A stretch of DNA of 64,000 bases from Microbacterium sp. UFMG61 (lineage in GTDB: Bacteria; Actinomycetota; Actinomycetes; Actinomycetales; Microbacteriaceae): the NCBI RefSeq assembly GCF_015354505.1, contig NZ_JACAFP010000005.1, forward strand, positions 62,001 to 126,000, written 5' to 3'. Below, in pieces: positions 26,395-34,820 of this stretch (positions are counted from its first letter, which is position 1; each line of letters begins with the position of its first letter). The notes under the pieces were generated by a model that was not told the origin of the DNA, made no database searches, and was given only the letters and a program-made list of their open reading frames with translations. The translations under genes were made by a program, and so were the position numbers.

Positions 26395-28064
26395 CAGTCG
26401 TCATCCCCCTTCACACGCTCGAGCCGGGTGAAGATGCCCAGCGGAGCCGAGTCGTAGTTCTGCGGAATCATGTAGGGGTCGTCCTCTGTGGGCCAGCCGG
26501 TGAACTTGGAGTCGTTGAACAGACCCCAGATGCCGCCGTAGTACAGCCCGATCACGGGCAGCTCGTCGTAGACGATGCCCTGCAGCTCGTTCACGATCTC
26601 GGTCTGGCGGGCGGGATCGACCGTCTCGCGATACTCGGCGAGCAGAGCATCCGCCTCATCCGAGCGATAGCGCTGGAAGTTGTTGGCGGTGGGTTCGCCC
26701 GACCCGGAGGGCACGTAGAACTCGCTCGAGAGCAGGTTGTTGTACGCCTGGTAGACGTCGCCGTTGCCCATGCCGCCGACGGCCATCTCGAAGTCGCCGT
26801 TGCTGATGGCGTTCTGGTAGCCGGCGGGCTGCGGCAGCTTGAGACTCACCTTGACACCGACCTCGGCGAGCTGGCGCTGCACGGTCTGCGCGGCGCGGGT
26901 CCAGTCGGAGTAGCCGTTGGCGGTGGTCAGCGCGAACTCGAGCTGCTCGCCGTCGGCGCCCACGAGACGGTCGCCCTGCAGCGTGTACCCCGCCTCGGCG
27001 AACGCCGCGAGCGCGGCATCCGCGTCCTGCGTGATCATGCCCGCATCGGGGATGCTGGGGTCGAGGTACTCCTCCTGGTTGGGCAGGATGAGTCCGGTCT
27101 GCCCGGCGGGCTGCATATAGCCCTCCGACGCCGTCTCTGCGATCTCCTCGCGATCGAGGGCGAGCGCGATGCCGCGACGCACATTCACGTCGTCGAACGG
27201 CGCCACCTCGAGGTTCGGCATCAGCGCGATCACGCCTCCCGGCGGGAACCACCAGGCGTTGTGCTCGCTGGCCGCACCCCAGGTGCCCTCGACATCGGAG
27301 ATGAACGAGTACGCCCAGTCGTAGCCGCGCGTGACGGTGTCGAGCTGCGAGTTCGTCGACGGCAGGATGATGTGCTCGATCTCGATCTTGTCGGCCTGCC
27401 AGTAGTCGGGGTTCTTGTCGACCGAGTACTGCTGGTCGTTGTAGTTGCCGAGCACGAACGGTCCGGTGCCGACCGGCTCCTCGTTGCGGTAGGTGCCCGG
27501 GTCTTTCACATCGGACCAGAGGTGCTCGGGCACGATCATGGTCTGACCGAGGATCGGCAGCGACGGCGCGTCATCCGTCTGCAGATGCATGATGACGTCG
27601 TCGCCCTCGACCTCGACGGTCTCGAGGTGCTGCCACGCGCCCTTGATGTCGAGCGACGGGTTGTCCTTCAGCAGCTGGAACGTGAACGCCACGTCGTCGG
27701 GCGTCATCGGCTCGCCGTCACTCCACTCGACGCCGTCGCGGATCGTCATCACGACGGTTCGCGCGTCGGGCTGCGACCACTCGGTCGCCAGCCACGGGTT
27801 GAGCGTTCCGTCGAGCGGGTTCACCAGGATCAGCGGCTCGTAGATCCACCGCGACGCCGTGCGCGTGTTGGTGAGATACGGGTTGAAGTTCCGCGTGAAG
27901 AAGGGATTGCCCTTGTCCGCGTTGATGAGCATCGTGTCGTCGCCGATCGATGGATCGGGCTGCGAGCTGATCTGGATGCTGCAACCGCTGAGTACGACGG
28001 CTGCTGCCGCCAGTCCCACGATCGCGGCTCTCCGCCAGCGTCGGAGCATGTGCGTCTTCGCCAC
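26394..28064 (-). CDS. oligopeptide-type (family 5) substrate-binding lipoprotein
   Basis: 556 residues. Signal peptide with lipobox VLSGC (Cys 28). SBP family 5 features: WIYEPLILVNP, IRDGVEWSDGEPMTPDDVAFTF, VGTGPF and ALDREEIAETASEGY. GTG at 28064 follows AGGTGG. It is first in the operon with two permeases, the fused ATPase and the GH1 enzyme. In other bacteria this peptide-type architecture also serves cello-oligosaccharide uptake, so a beta-glucoside ligand is likely by context. A LacI-type palindrome lies 80 bases upstream. Confidence 0.92.
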   Translation of the reverse strand: MAKTHMLRRWRRAAIVGLAAAAVVLSGCSIQISSQPDPSIGDDTMLINADKGNPFFTRNFNPYLTNTRTASRWIYEPLILVNPLDGTLNPWLATEWSQPDARTVVMTIRDGVEWSDGEPMTPDDVAFTFQLLKDNPSLDIKGAWQHLETVEVEGDDVIMHLQTDDAPSLPILGQTMIVPEHLWSDVKDPGTYRNEEPVGTGPFVLGNYNDQQYSVDKNPDYWQADKIEIEHIILPSTNSQLDTVTRGYDWAYSFISDVEGTWGAASEHNAWWFPPGGVIALMPNLEVAPFDDVNVRRGIALALDREEIAETASEGYMQPAGQTGLILPNQEEYLDPSIPDAGMITQDADAALAAFAEAGYTLQGDRLVGADGEQLEFALTTANGYSDWTRAAQTVQRQLAEVGVKVSLKLPQPAGYQNAISNGDFEMAVGGMGNGDVYQAYNNLLSSEFYVPSGSGEPTANNFQRYRSDEADALLAEYRETVDPARQTEIVNELQGIVYDELPVIGLYYGGIWGLFNDSKFTGWPTEDDPYMIPQNYDSAPLGIFTRLERVKGDDD

Positions 28065-28143
28065 ACTGCCACCTCATGTCGTCTGTGTCATGAAGGGGGT
28101 CCCACGGGTCGGGGCACCCCGCGGCCGAGGCCGCATCACTGAT

Positions 28144-28157
28144 TGTAAGCGCATACA
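28144..28157. promoter_or_regulatory. LacI-type operator upstream of the GH1 importer operon
   Basis: TGTAAGCGCATACA, a near-perfect 14-base palindrome with the central CG of LacI-family operators. It lies 80 bases before the binding-protein start. The likely partner is the LacI regulator at 29133-30248, inferred from proximity. Confidence 0.65.
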
Positions 28158-28231
28158 TTTCGGAGCGCAAGGACCGGCGATGCACCCTGCGCCGTCGATG
28201 CGCGGATCCGCAGGATGGGAGCGGTGCCAGA

Positions 28232-28684
28232 TCAGTGGCTGTGTGGCTCCTCACGAAGCGAGCTCACCATGCTCCGCAAGGCGCGCAGGGCGGCCTCCTG
28301 CTCGGCATCCGTCATGCCCGACAGCATCCGAACCTCGACCGATCGCACCGCGGCGGTCGCCTGCGCGAGACTGCTCCTCCCCCTCGGGGTGAGAGTCGTC
28401 GGCAAGGCCCTCCCCGCAGGAGCAGTGGCCGGACGAGCGACGAACCCGTCCTTCTCGAGCGACTGCAGCAGGACGTTCATGGACTGGCGCGTCACGAACG
28501 CCCCTCGTGCAAGCTCGGAATTCGACATCCCCGGCCGTTGAGCGAGCAACTCCAAGCAGGAGTAATGCGTGATCGTCATGCCCAGCGGTCGCAGCACCTC
28601 CTCCATCGCCGAGCGCAGAGCACTGGCTGCCTCTTTGAGCAGATACCCGAGCGAGGTGTCGAGGTCGATGCCGTCTTGACGCAT
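28232..28684 (-). CDS. MarR-family transcriptional regulator
   Basis: 150 residues, winged helix-turn-helix. The core reads HYSCLELLAQRPGMSNSELARGAFVTRQSMNVLLQSLEKDGFV, then a wing with GRALPTTLTPRGR, and flanking dimerization helices. MarR proteins usually respond to small phenolic or electrophilic ligands. The start codon touches the first of two identical-arm palindromes in the gap to the divergent VOC gene, so the protein probably represses itself and that gene. Confidence 0.92.
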   Translation of the reverse strand: MRQDGIDLDTSLGYLLKEAASALRSAMEEVLRPLGMTITHYSCLELLAQRPGMSNSELARGAFVTRQSMNVLLQSLEKDGFVARPATAPAGRALPTTLTPRGRSSLAQATAAVRSVEVRMLSGMTDAEQEAALRALRSMVSSLREEPHSH

Positions 28685-28699
28685 GTCAGCATTCTGACA
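28684..28699. promoter_or_regulatory. MarR operator 1
   Basis: TGTCAG-CATT-CTGACA. It overlaps the marR start codon. Its arms are identical to those of operator 2, with the centres 28 bases apart. Confidence 0.8.
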
Positions 28700-28711
28700 T
28701 ACGCTCGTGCA

Positions 28712-28727
28712 TGTCAGATAACTGACA
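28712..28727. promoter_or_regulatory. MarR operator 2
   Basis: TGTCAG-ATAA-CTGACA. It lies 19 bases before the VOC-protein ATG. Confidence 0.8.
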
Positions 28728-28746
28728 CTAACGGAAGAGACTCATC

Positions 28747-29115
28747 ATGCCCGTCACCGGCCCCGACTTCATCTCACTCCAGACCAGCGACCTCCCGGCG
28801 TCCCAGGCGTTCTACGAGCGGTACCTCGGACTCGTGCGCTCGCCCGCGGGCCCGCCGCACGCCGTCGTCTTCGAGACGACACCCATCGCCTTCGCGCTGC
28901 GCGACATCGCTCCCGGCACCGACCTCGACGGAGTCGACCAGCCGGGGATCGGTGCGGCGCTCTGGTTGCACGCGACCGACGTCCAGAGCATCCACGATGC
29001 TCTCTCCGCCGACGGCCACGCGATCGTCGCAGCCCCGATCGACGGTCCGTTCGGCCGCACCTTCACGTTCGCCGACCCGGACGGCTATCGCATCACCCTG
29101 CACGACCGCGCCTGA
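28747..29115 (+). CDS. VOC-family (glyoxalase/bleomycin-resistance fold) protein
   Basis: 122 residues, two beta-alpha-beta-beta-beta modules. DFISLQTSDLPASQAFYERYLGL opens the first module; FTFADPDGYRITLHDRA closes the second, with the C-terminal acidic residue that often binds metal replaced by an ITLH context. It may detoxify or bind a small molecule that is also sensed by the divergent MarR protein. GGAAGAG precedes the ATG. Substrate unknown. Confidence 0.88.
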   Translation: MPVTGPDFISLQTSDLPASQAFYERYLGLVRSPAGPPHAVVFETTPIAFALRDIAPGTDLDGVDQPGIGAALWLHATDVQSIHDALSADGHAIVAAPIDGPFGRTFTFADPDGYRITLHDRA

Positions 29116-29130
29116 ACGCCTGAACGCCTG
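29109..29130. repeat. 8-bp tandem repeat at the VOC gene end
   Basis: CGCCTGAA occurs twice in a row (29109-29116, 29117-29124), then CGCCTG. The first copy contains the VOC stop codon. A similar perfect 8-bp duplication occurs at 34839. Confidence 0.85.
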
Positions 29131-29132
29131 GG

Positions 29133-30248
29133 TCAGACTCCTCGCCCAGGGCGCTGGGAGCTCTCCCGGACGAGGATCTGCAGGGGCAGACGCACGGTCA
29201 TCGGGTCGGCGTCGGGGTGTTCGAGTCTTCGCGCGAGCAGTTGCACGGCTGCACGCCCGAGGTCGATCATCGGCTGGCGCACGGTGGTCAACGCAGGCCG
29301 TGACAGAGCCGCGGCCTCGATGCCGTCGAAGCCAGTGACCCGCACGTCCGCGGGAACCCGGACGCCGCCCGAGCGGAAGGCGTCGATCGCCCCGAGTGCC
29401 ATCTGATCGTTCGCGGCGACCAGGGCGGTCGGCACGCCGCGGGCGATCAGCTCCTCCCCCGCGCGCCGACCGGACGCTCGGGTGAAGTCGCCTCTCAGCA
29501 CCATCACCTCGTCGAGGGCGATGCCGGCCTCGACGACGGCGTCCGCGAAGCCCTCCCAGCGCTGCGCGCCGTCGGGCGAATCCTCGGGTCCGCCGAGGAA
29601 CGCGAGGCCTCCGGGGTCGGACTCCGAGAGCACGAGGCGAGTGAGCTCGGCCATGGCCTCGGCGTTGCTCACCGTCACATGGTCGTAGTCATCGCCGCGC
29701 GCAGGGCCGGAGAGGACCACCACGGGGATGCGTCGTGCGAGGCGGGCGAGCACATCGTCGGGAACACTCTGCGCAAGCACCATCAGTCCGTCGACCCGGC
29801 CGGCAATGTCACGCACGGTCTCGCGGGTGGGGTCATCGCGACCGACGCCGATCATGAGCACGAAGCCCTGCTTCCATGCCTCCAGCTCCGCGCCGCGCAG
29901 CACCTCGTCGAGGAAGAGCATGGTCGGCTGCGGAGCGCCGGGGTCCGCCGCTTCGCGCTCGACGGTGAAGGGCGGTGTCACCGACGGCGAGTTCGCGAGA
30001 ACGTCGAGCAGCGGCGCATCGTCGGACGCGTCGAAGCCGGGGAAGTAGAGCCCGATCACCCCTGTGCGCCTCTCGGCCAGTCCGCGGGCACTGCTGCTGG
30101 GCACGTAGCCCAGCTCTGTGACCGCATCGAGCACGCGCTCACGAGTCGCCGGACGCACCGCATCCGGCTGGCGCAGCACACGCGAGACCGTGGCGATCGA
30201 CACTCCGGCGCGCTCCGCGACGTCGTAGACGGTCGCCTTCTTGCTCAC
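29133..30248 (-). CDS. LacI-family transcriptional regulator (near the GH1 operon)
   Basis: 371 residues. Helix-turn-helix and hinge TVYDVAERAGVSIATVSRVLRQ (about 6-27), then a sensor domain with ALVAANDQMALGAIDAF and VTGFDGIEAAAL. The GTG at 30248 follows GGAGG by 7 bases; the frame is open further upstream, but that stretch does not look coding. It is the nearest regulator to the beta-glucoside operon and probably reads the palindrome at 28144. The MarR/VOC pair lies between them. Confidence 0.92.
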   Translation of the reverse strand: MSKKATVYDVAERAGVSIATVSRVLRQPDAVRPATRERVLDAVTELGYVPSSSARGLAERRTGVIGLYFPGFDASDDAPLLDVLANSPSVTPPFTVEREAADPGAPQPTMLFLDEVLRGAELEAWKQGFVLMIGVGRDDPTRETVRDIAGRVDGLMVLAQSVPDDVLARLARRIPVVVLSGPARGDDYDHVTVSNAEAMAELTRLVLSESDPGGLAFLGGPEDSPDGAQRWEGFADAVVEAGIALDEVMVLRGDFTRASGRRAGEELIARGVPTALVAANDQMALGAIDAFRSGGVRVPADVRVTGFDGIEAAALSRPALTTVRQPMIDLGRAAVQLLARRLEHPDADPMTVRLPLQILVRESSQRPGRGV

Positions 30249-30291
30249 GCTGGGTCCTCCTCCGGATGGCTGTGCACCAGGGTACCTGCGG

Positions 30292-30927
30292 TCAGCGAGG
30301 AGCCGATGCACGCCGGTGCGCCGTCAGCGATCCGTGCGGTCTGACGCTCACCTCGTCGGGCAATCGCTCGCGATACTCCCGCGAGACGATGTCGAGTCCC
30401 GCATCCTGCAGCAGTGCGCCCAACGACTCGGCCGACCAGAAGTACGCCGGTGCGACCGCGTGCGCGAAGGGCTCACGCGGCTCGCCGTCGAAGAACCCGA
30501 GCAGGAGGCTGCCGCCGGGGGCCAGCACGCGGGCGAACTCGTCGAGGATCTCGGGAACGTCTTCGGGTGCGGTGTGGATGAGCGAGTACCAGGCGAGGAT
30601 GCCGCCGACCGAGCCCCTCTCGACCTGCAGATCGCGGAACGAGCCGAGATCGAACGTGATGCCGGGATGCCGTCGCCGCGCCGTCTCGATCAACTCCGCC
30701 GACAGGTCGACGCCGCGCACCTCGCGGTCGCCTCGTGCGAGGAACGCCGTCCAGTGACCCGGCCCGCACCCGGCATCCAGCAGCAGACCCTGCGTGTCGT
30801 CGCGCCACCGGGCGATCGACGCCGCATCGCGAGCATCCATCTGCTCGACAGCGCCGGCCAGCGCGACGTACTCCTCAACACGAGCGTCGTAGGCCGCCGC
30901 GATCGCAGCATCCGAGGCGTCGCGCAT
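30292..30927 (-). CDS. class I SAM-dependent methyltransferase
   Basis: 211 residues. LLLDAGCGPGHWTAFLA (motif I, SAM binding, about 48-64), VRGVDLSAELIETAR (motif II with acidic residue), GILAWYSLIHTAPEDVPEIL and LLLGFF follow the Methyltransf_11/25 pattern. The ATG shares one base with the rsmI stop (TGATG), so it is translated with rsmI. Acceptor unknown. Confidence 0.88.
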   Translation of the reverse strand: MRDASDAAIAAAYDARVEEYVALAGAVEQMDARDAASIARWRDDTQGLLLDAGCGPGHWTAFLARGDREVRGVDLSAELIETARRRHPGITFDLGSFRDLQVERGSVGGILAWYSLIHTAPEDVPEILDEFARVLAPGGSLLLGFFDGEPREPFAHAVAPAYFWSAESLGALLQDAGLDIVSREYRERLPDEVSVRPHGSLTAHRRASAPR

Positions 30928-31742
30928 CAGCGGGCGGCGAGCGCTGCCTGATACAGGTCGCGTGACGACAGGCCGGTCGCCGCGGCGACCTCGGCACACG
31001 CCTCCTTCAGGCGGACGCCGGAGGCGACGAGCCGCTGCACCTGCACGAGGGCATCCTCCGCCGAGGATTCCCGGGGCGGAGCCCCCTCGACGACGACCAC
31101 GATCTCGCCCTTCACGCCCGCAGCCGCCCACTCGGCAAGCTCGGCCGCAGTGCCGCGACGCACCTCTTCGTAGAACTTGGTGAGCTCGCGGCACACGGCG
31201 ATGCGACGGTCGTCGCCGAAGACCGTGCCGATGTCGGCGAGTGCCGAGGCCAGGCGTGCGGGCGATTCGAAGAAGACCATCGTGCGGGGTTCGGTGGCGA
31301 GACCGCGAAGCGTCGAGCGCCGCTCCCCCGGCTTGCGCGGCAGGAAACCCTCGAAGGTGAAGCGGTCGGTGGGCAGCCCCGAGATCGCGAGCGCCATGAT
31401 CACAGCACTCGGGCCGGGGATCGCCGTGACGGTCACGCCCTGCGCGACCGCTTCGGCGACGAGCGCGTACCCCGGGTCGCTGATCGCGGGCATCCCGGCA
31501 TCGCTGACGACCACGATGTCCTGCTCCACGGCGAGCGCCGCGAGCTCGGCCGACTTCTGCTTCTCGTTGTGATCGTGCAGCGCGATCAGCCGCGGCCTGT
31601 TCGTGATCTGCAGCGCCTGCAGCAGTCGCCCGGTGGTGCGGGTGTCTTCGGCGACCACGACCTCGGCGTTCTCGAGAACCTCGATGAGGCGGCGGGACGC
31701 ATCCCCGAGGTTTCCGATCGGGGTGGCGGCGAGGATGATCAC
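30927..31742 (-). CDS. rsmI: 16S rRNA (cytidine1402-2'-O)-methyltransferase
   Basis: 271 residues, tetrapyrrole-methylase fold. LAATPIGNLGD opens the protein; VVAEDTRTTGRLL, VVSDAGMPAISDPG, VTAIPGPSAVIMAL and FEGFLPRKPGERR are RsmI signatures. It modifies the ribose of C1402 in the decoding centre. Starts with GTG. TAAGCT lies 6 bases upstream. The divergent pair with the mannosyltransferase gene matches mycobacterial Rv1003/Rv1002c. Confidence 0.96.
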   Translation of the reverse strand: MIILAATPIGNLGDASRRLIEVLENAEVVVAEDTRTTGRLLQALQITNRPRLIALHDHNEKQKSAELAALAVEQDIVVVSDAGMPAISDPGYALVAEAVAQGVTVTAIPGPSAVIMALAISGLPTDRFTFEGFLPRKPGERRSTLRGLATEPRTMVFFESPARLASALADIGTVFGDDRRIAVCRELTKFYEEVRRGTAAELAEWAAAGVKGEIVVVVEGAPPRESSAEDALVQVQRLVASGVRLKEACAEVAAATGLSSRDLYQAALAAR

Positions 31743-31748
31743 CCGCCC

Positions 31749-31754
31749 AGCTTA
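31749..31754 (-). promoter_or_regulatory. -10-like TAAGCT, leaderless arrangement
   Basis: TAAGCT on the minus strand, 6 bases before the rsmI GTG. Confidence 0.4.
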
Positions 31755-31795
31755 GGCGGGACCGCGTCGCCCGGACGTGCGGGACGCTCGTTGTC

Positions 31796-31801
31796 TAGGC
31801 T
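31796..31801 (+). promoter_or_regulatory. -10-like TAGGCT, leaderless arrangement
   Basis: TAGGCT, 7 bases before the GTG at 31809. Confidence 0.45.
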
Positions 31802-31808
31802 GGAGCCC

Positions 31809-33392
31809 GTGACCGCGCCCGTGCCTCTGCTCCCCGCTCCCGAGGAGCGCCCGACGCGGTACGGGCAGCTGCGCGACCGCATCCTGCGCGACCCCGACTG
31901 GGGGCGGATGCTGCGCTGGTTCGCACCGCTCGTCGTCACCGTCGTAGCCGCGGTGCTGCGCTTGGTGAACCTGGGGCACCCGCATCAGCTCGCCTTCGAC
32001 GAGACCTACTACGTCAAGGACGCGTGGTCGCTGTGGACCCTCGGCTACGAGGGCACTTGGGGTGAGAACGCGAACGAGGCGTTCATCACCCTGCAGGAGC
32101 TGCCCCTCGCCGACAACGGCTCGTTCGTCGTGCATCCCCCGCTCGGCAAGTGGCTGATCGCGCTCGGCATGTCGATCGGCGGCCCGGACAACACCGTCGG
32201 CTGGCGGCTCGCCACCGCGCTTCTCGGCACCGCCACCGTGCTGCTCGTCTACCTGATCGCGCGTCGCCTGACCGGATCGATCGTCGTCGCGACCGTCGCC
32301 GGCTCGCTGCTCGCGATCGACGGTCTGAGCATCGTGATGAGCCGCACCGCACTGCTCGACGGGCCGCTCACGTTCTTCATCATGCTCGGCGCCCTGTTCA
32401 TCCTGATCGATCGCGACCGCACGATCCCGCTGCTCGAGCAATCCGACACGCATGGCCCTGGGGCTTCGCCATCCGACACCGACACCCCCGAGCCGCTGTG
32501 GGGACGCGTGCTCTGGCGTCGCCCCTGGCTGATCGCCGCGGGCGTCGCCCTCGGCGCCGCCTGCGCGGTCAAGTGGTCGGGCCTGTATGCGCTCGCGGCA
32601 TTCGGCCTCTACGTCGTCGTGACCGATGCGCTCGCCCGCCGCCGCGCCGGGATCGTGCTCTGGCCGAGCTCCGCGGCGTTCCGGCAGGGCCCGGTGTCTT
32701 TCGTGCTGCTCGTGTTCCCGGCATTCGCCACCTACGTCGTGAGCTGGACAGGATGGCTCGTGACCGACGGCGGGTATTCCCGTGACAGCGACCCGAATCC
32801 GTTCATCGCCCTGTGGAACTACCATCAGTCGATCCTCAACTTCCATGTCGGGCTGCACAGCGGACACCCCTACGCGAGTGCGGCGTGGGAGTGGCCGCTG
32901 CTGCTTCGTCCGACGGCAGTGTGGGTCGGCACGGATCCCGCACCGTGCGGGGTCGACCACTGCATCGCCGTGATCTCGACGATCCCGAATCCACTGATCT
33001 GGTACGCGAGCATCGCCGCCGCGGGCTACCTCGTCTACCGTCTCGTACGCGCCTGGATCACGCGCCGGCCGATCGAGCCTGCGCTCACGTTCCCGCTGGT
33101 CGGGCTCGCGGCCACCTACATCCCGTGGCTGATGTTCCCCGAGCGCACGATCTTCCAGTTCTATACGGTGGCGATGGCCCCCTTCCTCGCGATCGGGCTC
33201 GCCGTCGTGCTGCGCGTGCTCGCGGGGCGCCGCGAGGATCCGCTGCATCGTCGCCAGGCCGGCGAGCGCACCGTCATGGTGTTCCTCGTCGTCGTCGTGC
33301 TGGTCTCGGCCTTCTACTATCCGGTGTGGACCGGCGTGAGTGTGCCATACGACTTCTGGCTCCTGCACAACTGGCTCCCCGGGTGGGTCTGA
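31809..33392 (+). CDS. pmt: dolichyl-phosphate-mannose--protein mannosyltransferase (GT39)
   Basis: 527 residues, about ten membrane segments. Moves mannose from a polyprenyl-phosphate donor to Ser/Thr of exported proteins. HQLAFDETYYVKDAWSLW contains the catalytic Asp-Glu pair in the first outer loop; FVVHPPLGKWLI and MSRTALLDGPLTFF are family landmarks. GTG at 31809 is the start nearest the conserved core, and the longer upstream reading frame overlaps rsmI antisense. Orthologous in position and sequence style to M. tuberculosis Rv1002c. Confidence 0.94.
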   Translation: MTAPVPLLPAPEERPTRYGQLRDRILRDPDWGRMLRWFAPLVVTVVAAVLRLVNLGHPHQLAFDETYYVKDAWSLWTLGYEGTWGENANEAFITLQELPLADNGSFVVHPPLGKWLIALGMSIGGPDNTVGWRLATALLGTATVLLVYLIARRLTGSIVVATVAGSLLAIDGLSIVMSRTALLDGPLTFFIMLGALFILIDRDRTIPLLEQSDTHGPGASPSDTDTPEPLWGRVLWRRPWLIAAGVALGAACAVKWSGLYALAAFGLYVVVTDALARRRAGIVLWPSSAAFRQGPVSFVLLVFPAFATYVVSWTGWLVTDGGYSRDSDPNPFIALWNYHQSILNFHVGLHSGHPYASAAWEWPLLLRPTAVWVGTDPAPCGVDHCIAVISTIPNPLIWYASIAAAGYLVYRLVRAWITRRPIEPALTFPLVGLAATYIPWLMFPERTIFQFYTVAMAPFLAIGLAVVLRVLAGRREDPLHRRQAGERTVMVFLVVVVLVSAFYYPVWTGVSVPYDFWLLHNWLPGWV

Positions 33393-33410
33393 CGCCCAGC
33401 CGTTATCCCG

Positions 33411-34778
33411 TCAGCCCGCCCTGCGCGTCAGGCCCGCGACGACGAGCAGCGCCGCCGTCAGACCGATGGTCAGCAGCAGCTGCGCACGTGCGGCCTCGTC
33501 GGTCATCGAGAGCGCGATGACCCCCGCGAGCAGCGCCAGGCACAGCCACGACAGCCAGGGGAAGCCCCACATGCGCATCGGCATCTCTTCGCCTGAGCGA
33601 TCCGCGCGACGGCGGAGGATGATCTGTGACACCGCCGTCGCGGACCAGATGATGAGCACGGTCGACCCCACGATGTTCAAGAGCACTGGGAGAACCACGT
33701 CGGGGAACGCCCAGTTGAGACCCACCGTGACGAAGCCGAAGGAGATCGAGGCGAGCACCGCCACCGCCGGCACGCCCTTCGCAGTGGTGCGCGTCGCCGC
33801 CGTCGGCGCGAGGCCCCGCTCGCCGAGGGAGTACGCCATGCGCGACGCACCGTAGATGTTCGCGTTCATCGCCGAGAGCAGCGCGGTCACGACGATGAGG
33901 TCCATCACCAGACCGACGCCCGGCACCCGCAGCGTCTCGAGCACGGCCGAGAAGGGGCCGTCCGCGACAGCCGGATCGTTCCACGGCAGCACCGCCACGA
34001 TCACGAAGATCGATCCGACGTAGAAGATGAGGATGCGCACCAGCACTTCACGGACGATGCGGCGGATGTTCCGCGCGGGGTCGTCGGACTCGGCCGCGGC
34101 GATAGCGACGACCTCGGTGCCGCCGAACGCGAACATCACGACCAGGAGGGCTGCCGCGACACCGGCGATGCCGTTCGGGGCGAACCCGCCGTTGTCGACG
34201 AGATTGCCGATGCCGGTCGCCGGCACGCCGGGGAAGAGCCCGACGATCGCACACACGCCGACCACGAGGAAGACGATGATCGCGGCGACCTTGATCGCCG
34301 CGAACCAGAATTCGAACCGCCCGTAGTTGCGCACCCCGAAGAGGTTCACCGCGGTCAGCGCCACGACGAACACGAGCACCCAGACCCAGGCGGGGATGCC
34401 CGGCATCCGGGCGGCGACGATGCCGGCGGCACCGGTGGCCTCGGCCGCGATCACCACGACGAGCTGGATCCAGTAGAGCCATCCGACAGCGCTGCCCGCG
34501 CTTCGTCCCATCGCCCTCTGCGCATACGAGCTGAAGGCGCCGGAACTCGGGCGCGCGGCGACCATCTCGGCCAGCATCGCCATCACCAGCACCACGATGC
34601 CGCCGGCGACGAGATACGAGATGAGCACCGCCGGACCGGCCATGCCGATCGCCTGACCCGACCCCACGAACAGCCCGGCGCCGATCGCTCCGCCGAGCCC
34701 CATCATCGAGATCTGGCGACGGGTGAGACCCCGATGCAGACCCCTGGTCGTGGTCGTGGTGGTGGGAACCTCGGTCAT
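33411..34778 (-). CDS. amino-acid permease (APC superfamily, AAT type)
   Basis: 455 residues and twelve membrane segments. RRQISMMGLGGAIGAGLFVGSG is the first-helix signature, with SSYAQRAMG and FAFGGTEVVAIAAAESDDPARNI as later landmarks. Such proteins import amino acids with protons; GabP/CycA-like specificity is possible but not resolved. AGGAGG lies 7 bases before the ATG. TAGGCT at 34810-34805 on the minus strand is a likely -10; it overlaps the -10 of the divergent small gene. Confidence 0.92.
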   Translation of the reverse strand: MTEVPTTTTTTRGLHRGLTRRQISMMGLGGAIGAGLFVGSGQAIGMAGPAVLISYLVAGGIVVLVMAMLAEMVAARPSSGAFSSYAQRAMGRSAGSAVGWLYWIQLVVVIAAEATGAAGIVAARMPGIPAWVWVLVFVVALTAVNLFGVRNYGRFEFWFAAIKVAAIIVFLVVGVCAIVGLFPGVPATGIGNLVDNGGFAPNGIAGVAAALLVVMFAFGGTEVVAIAAAESDDPARNIRRIVREVLVRILIFYVGSIFVIVAVLPWNDPAVADGPFSAVLETLRVPGVGLVMDLIVVTALLSAMNANIYGASRMAYSLGERGLAPTAATRTTAKGVPAVAVLASISFGFVTVGLNWAFPDVVLPVLLNIVGSTVLIIWSATAVSQIILRRRADRSGEEMPMRMWGFPWLSWLCLALLAGVIALSMTDEAARAQLLLTIGLTAALLVVAGLTRRAG

Positions 34779-34804
34779 GCATGTACCTCCTGCGGTGCGG
34801 TCTC

Positions 34805-34814
34805 AGCCTACGAT
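34805..34814. promoter_or_regulatory. overlapping divergent -10 elements
   Basis: AGCCTACGAT: TAGGCT on the minus strand (34810-34805, for the permease) and TACGAT on the plus strand (34809-34814, 6 bases before the ATG at 34821) share two bases, so the two promoters should compete. Confidence 0.45.
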
Positions 34815-34820
34815 CTCCTC

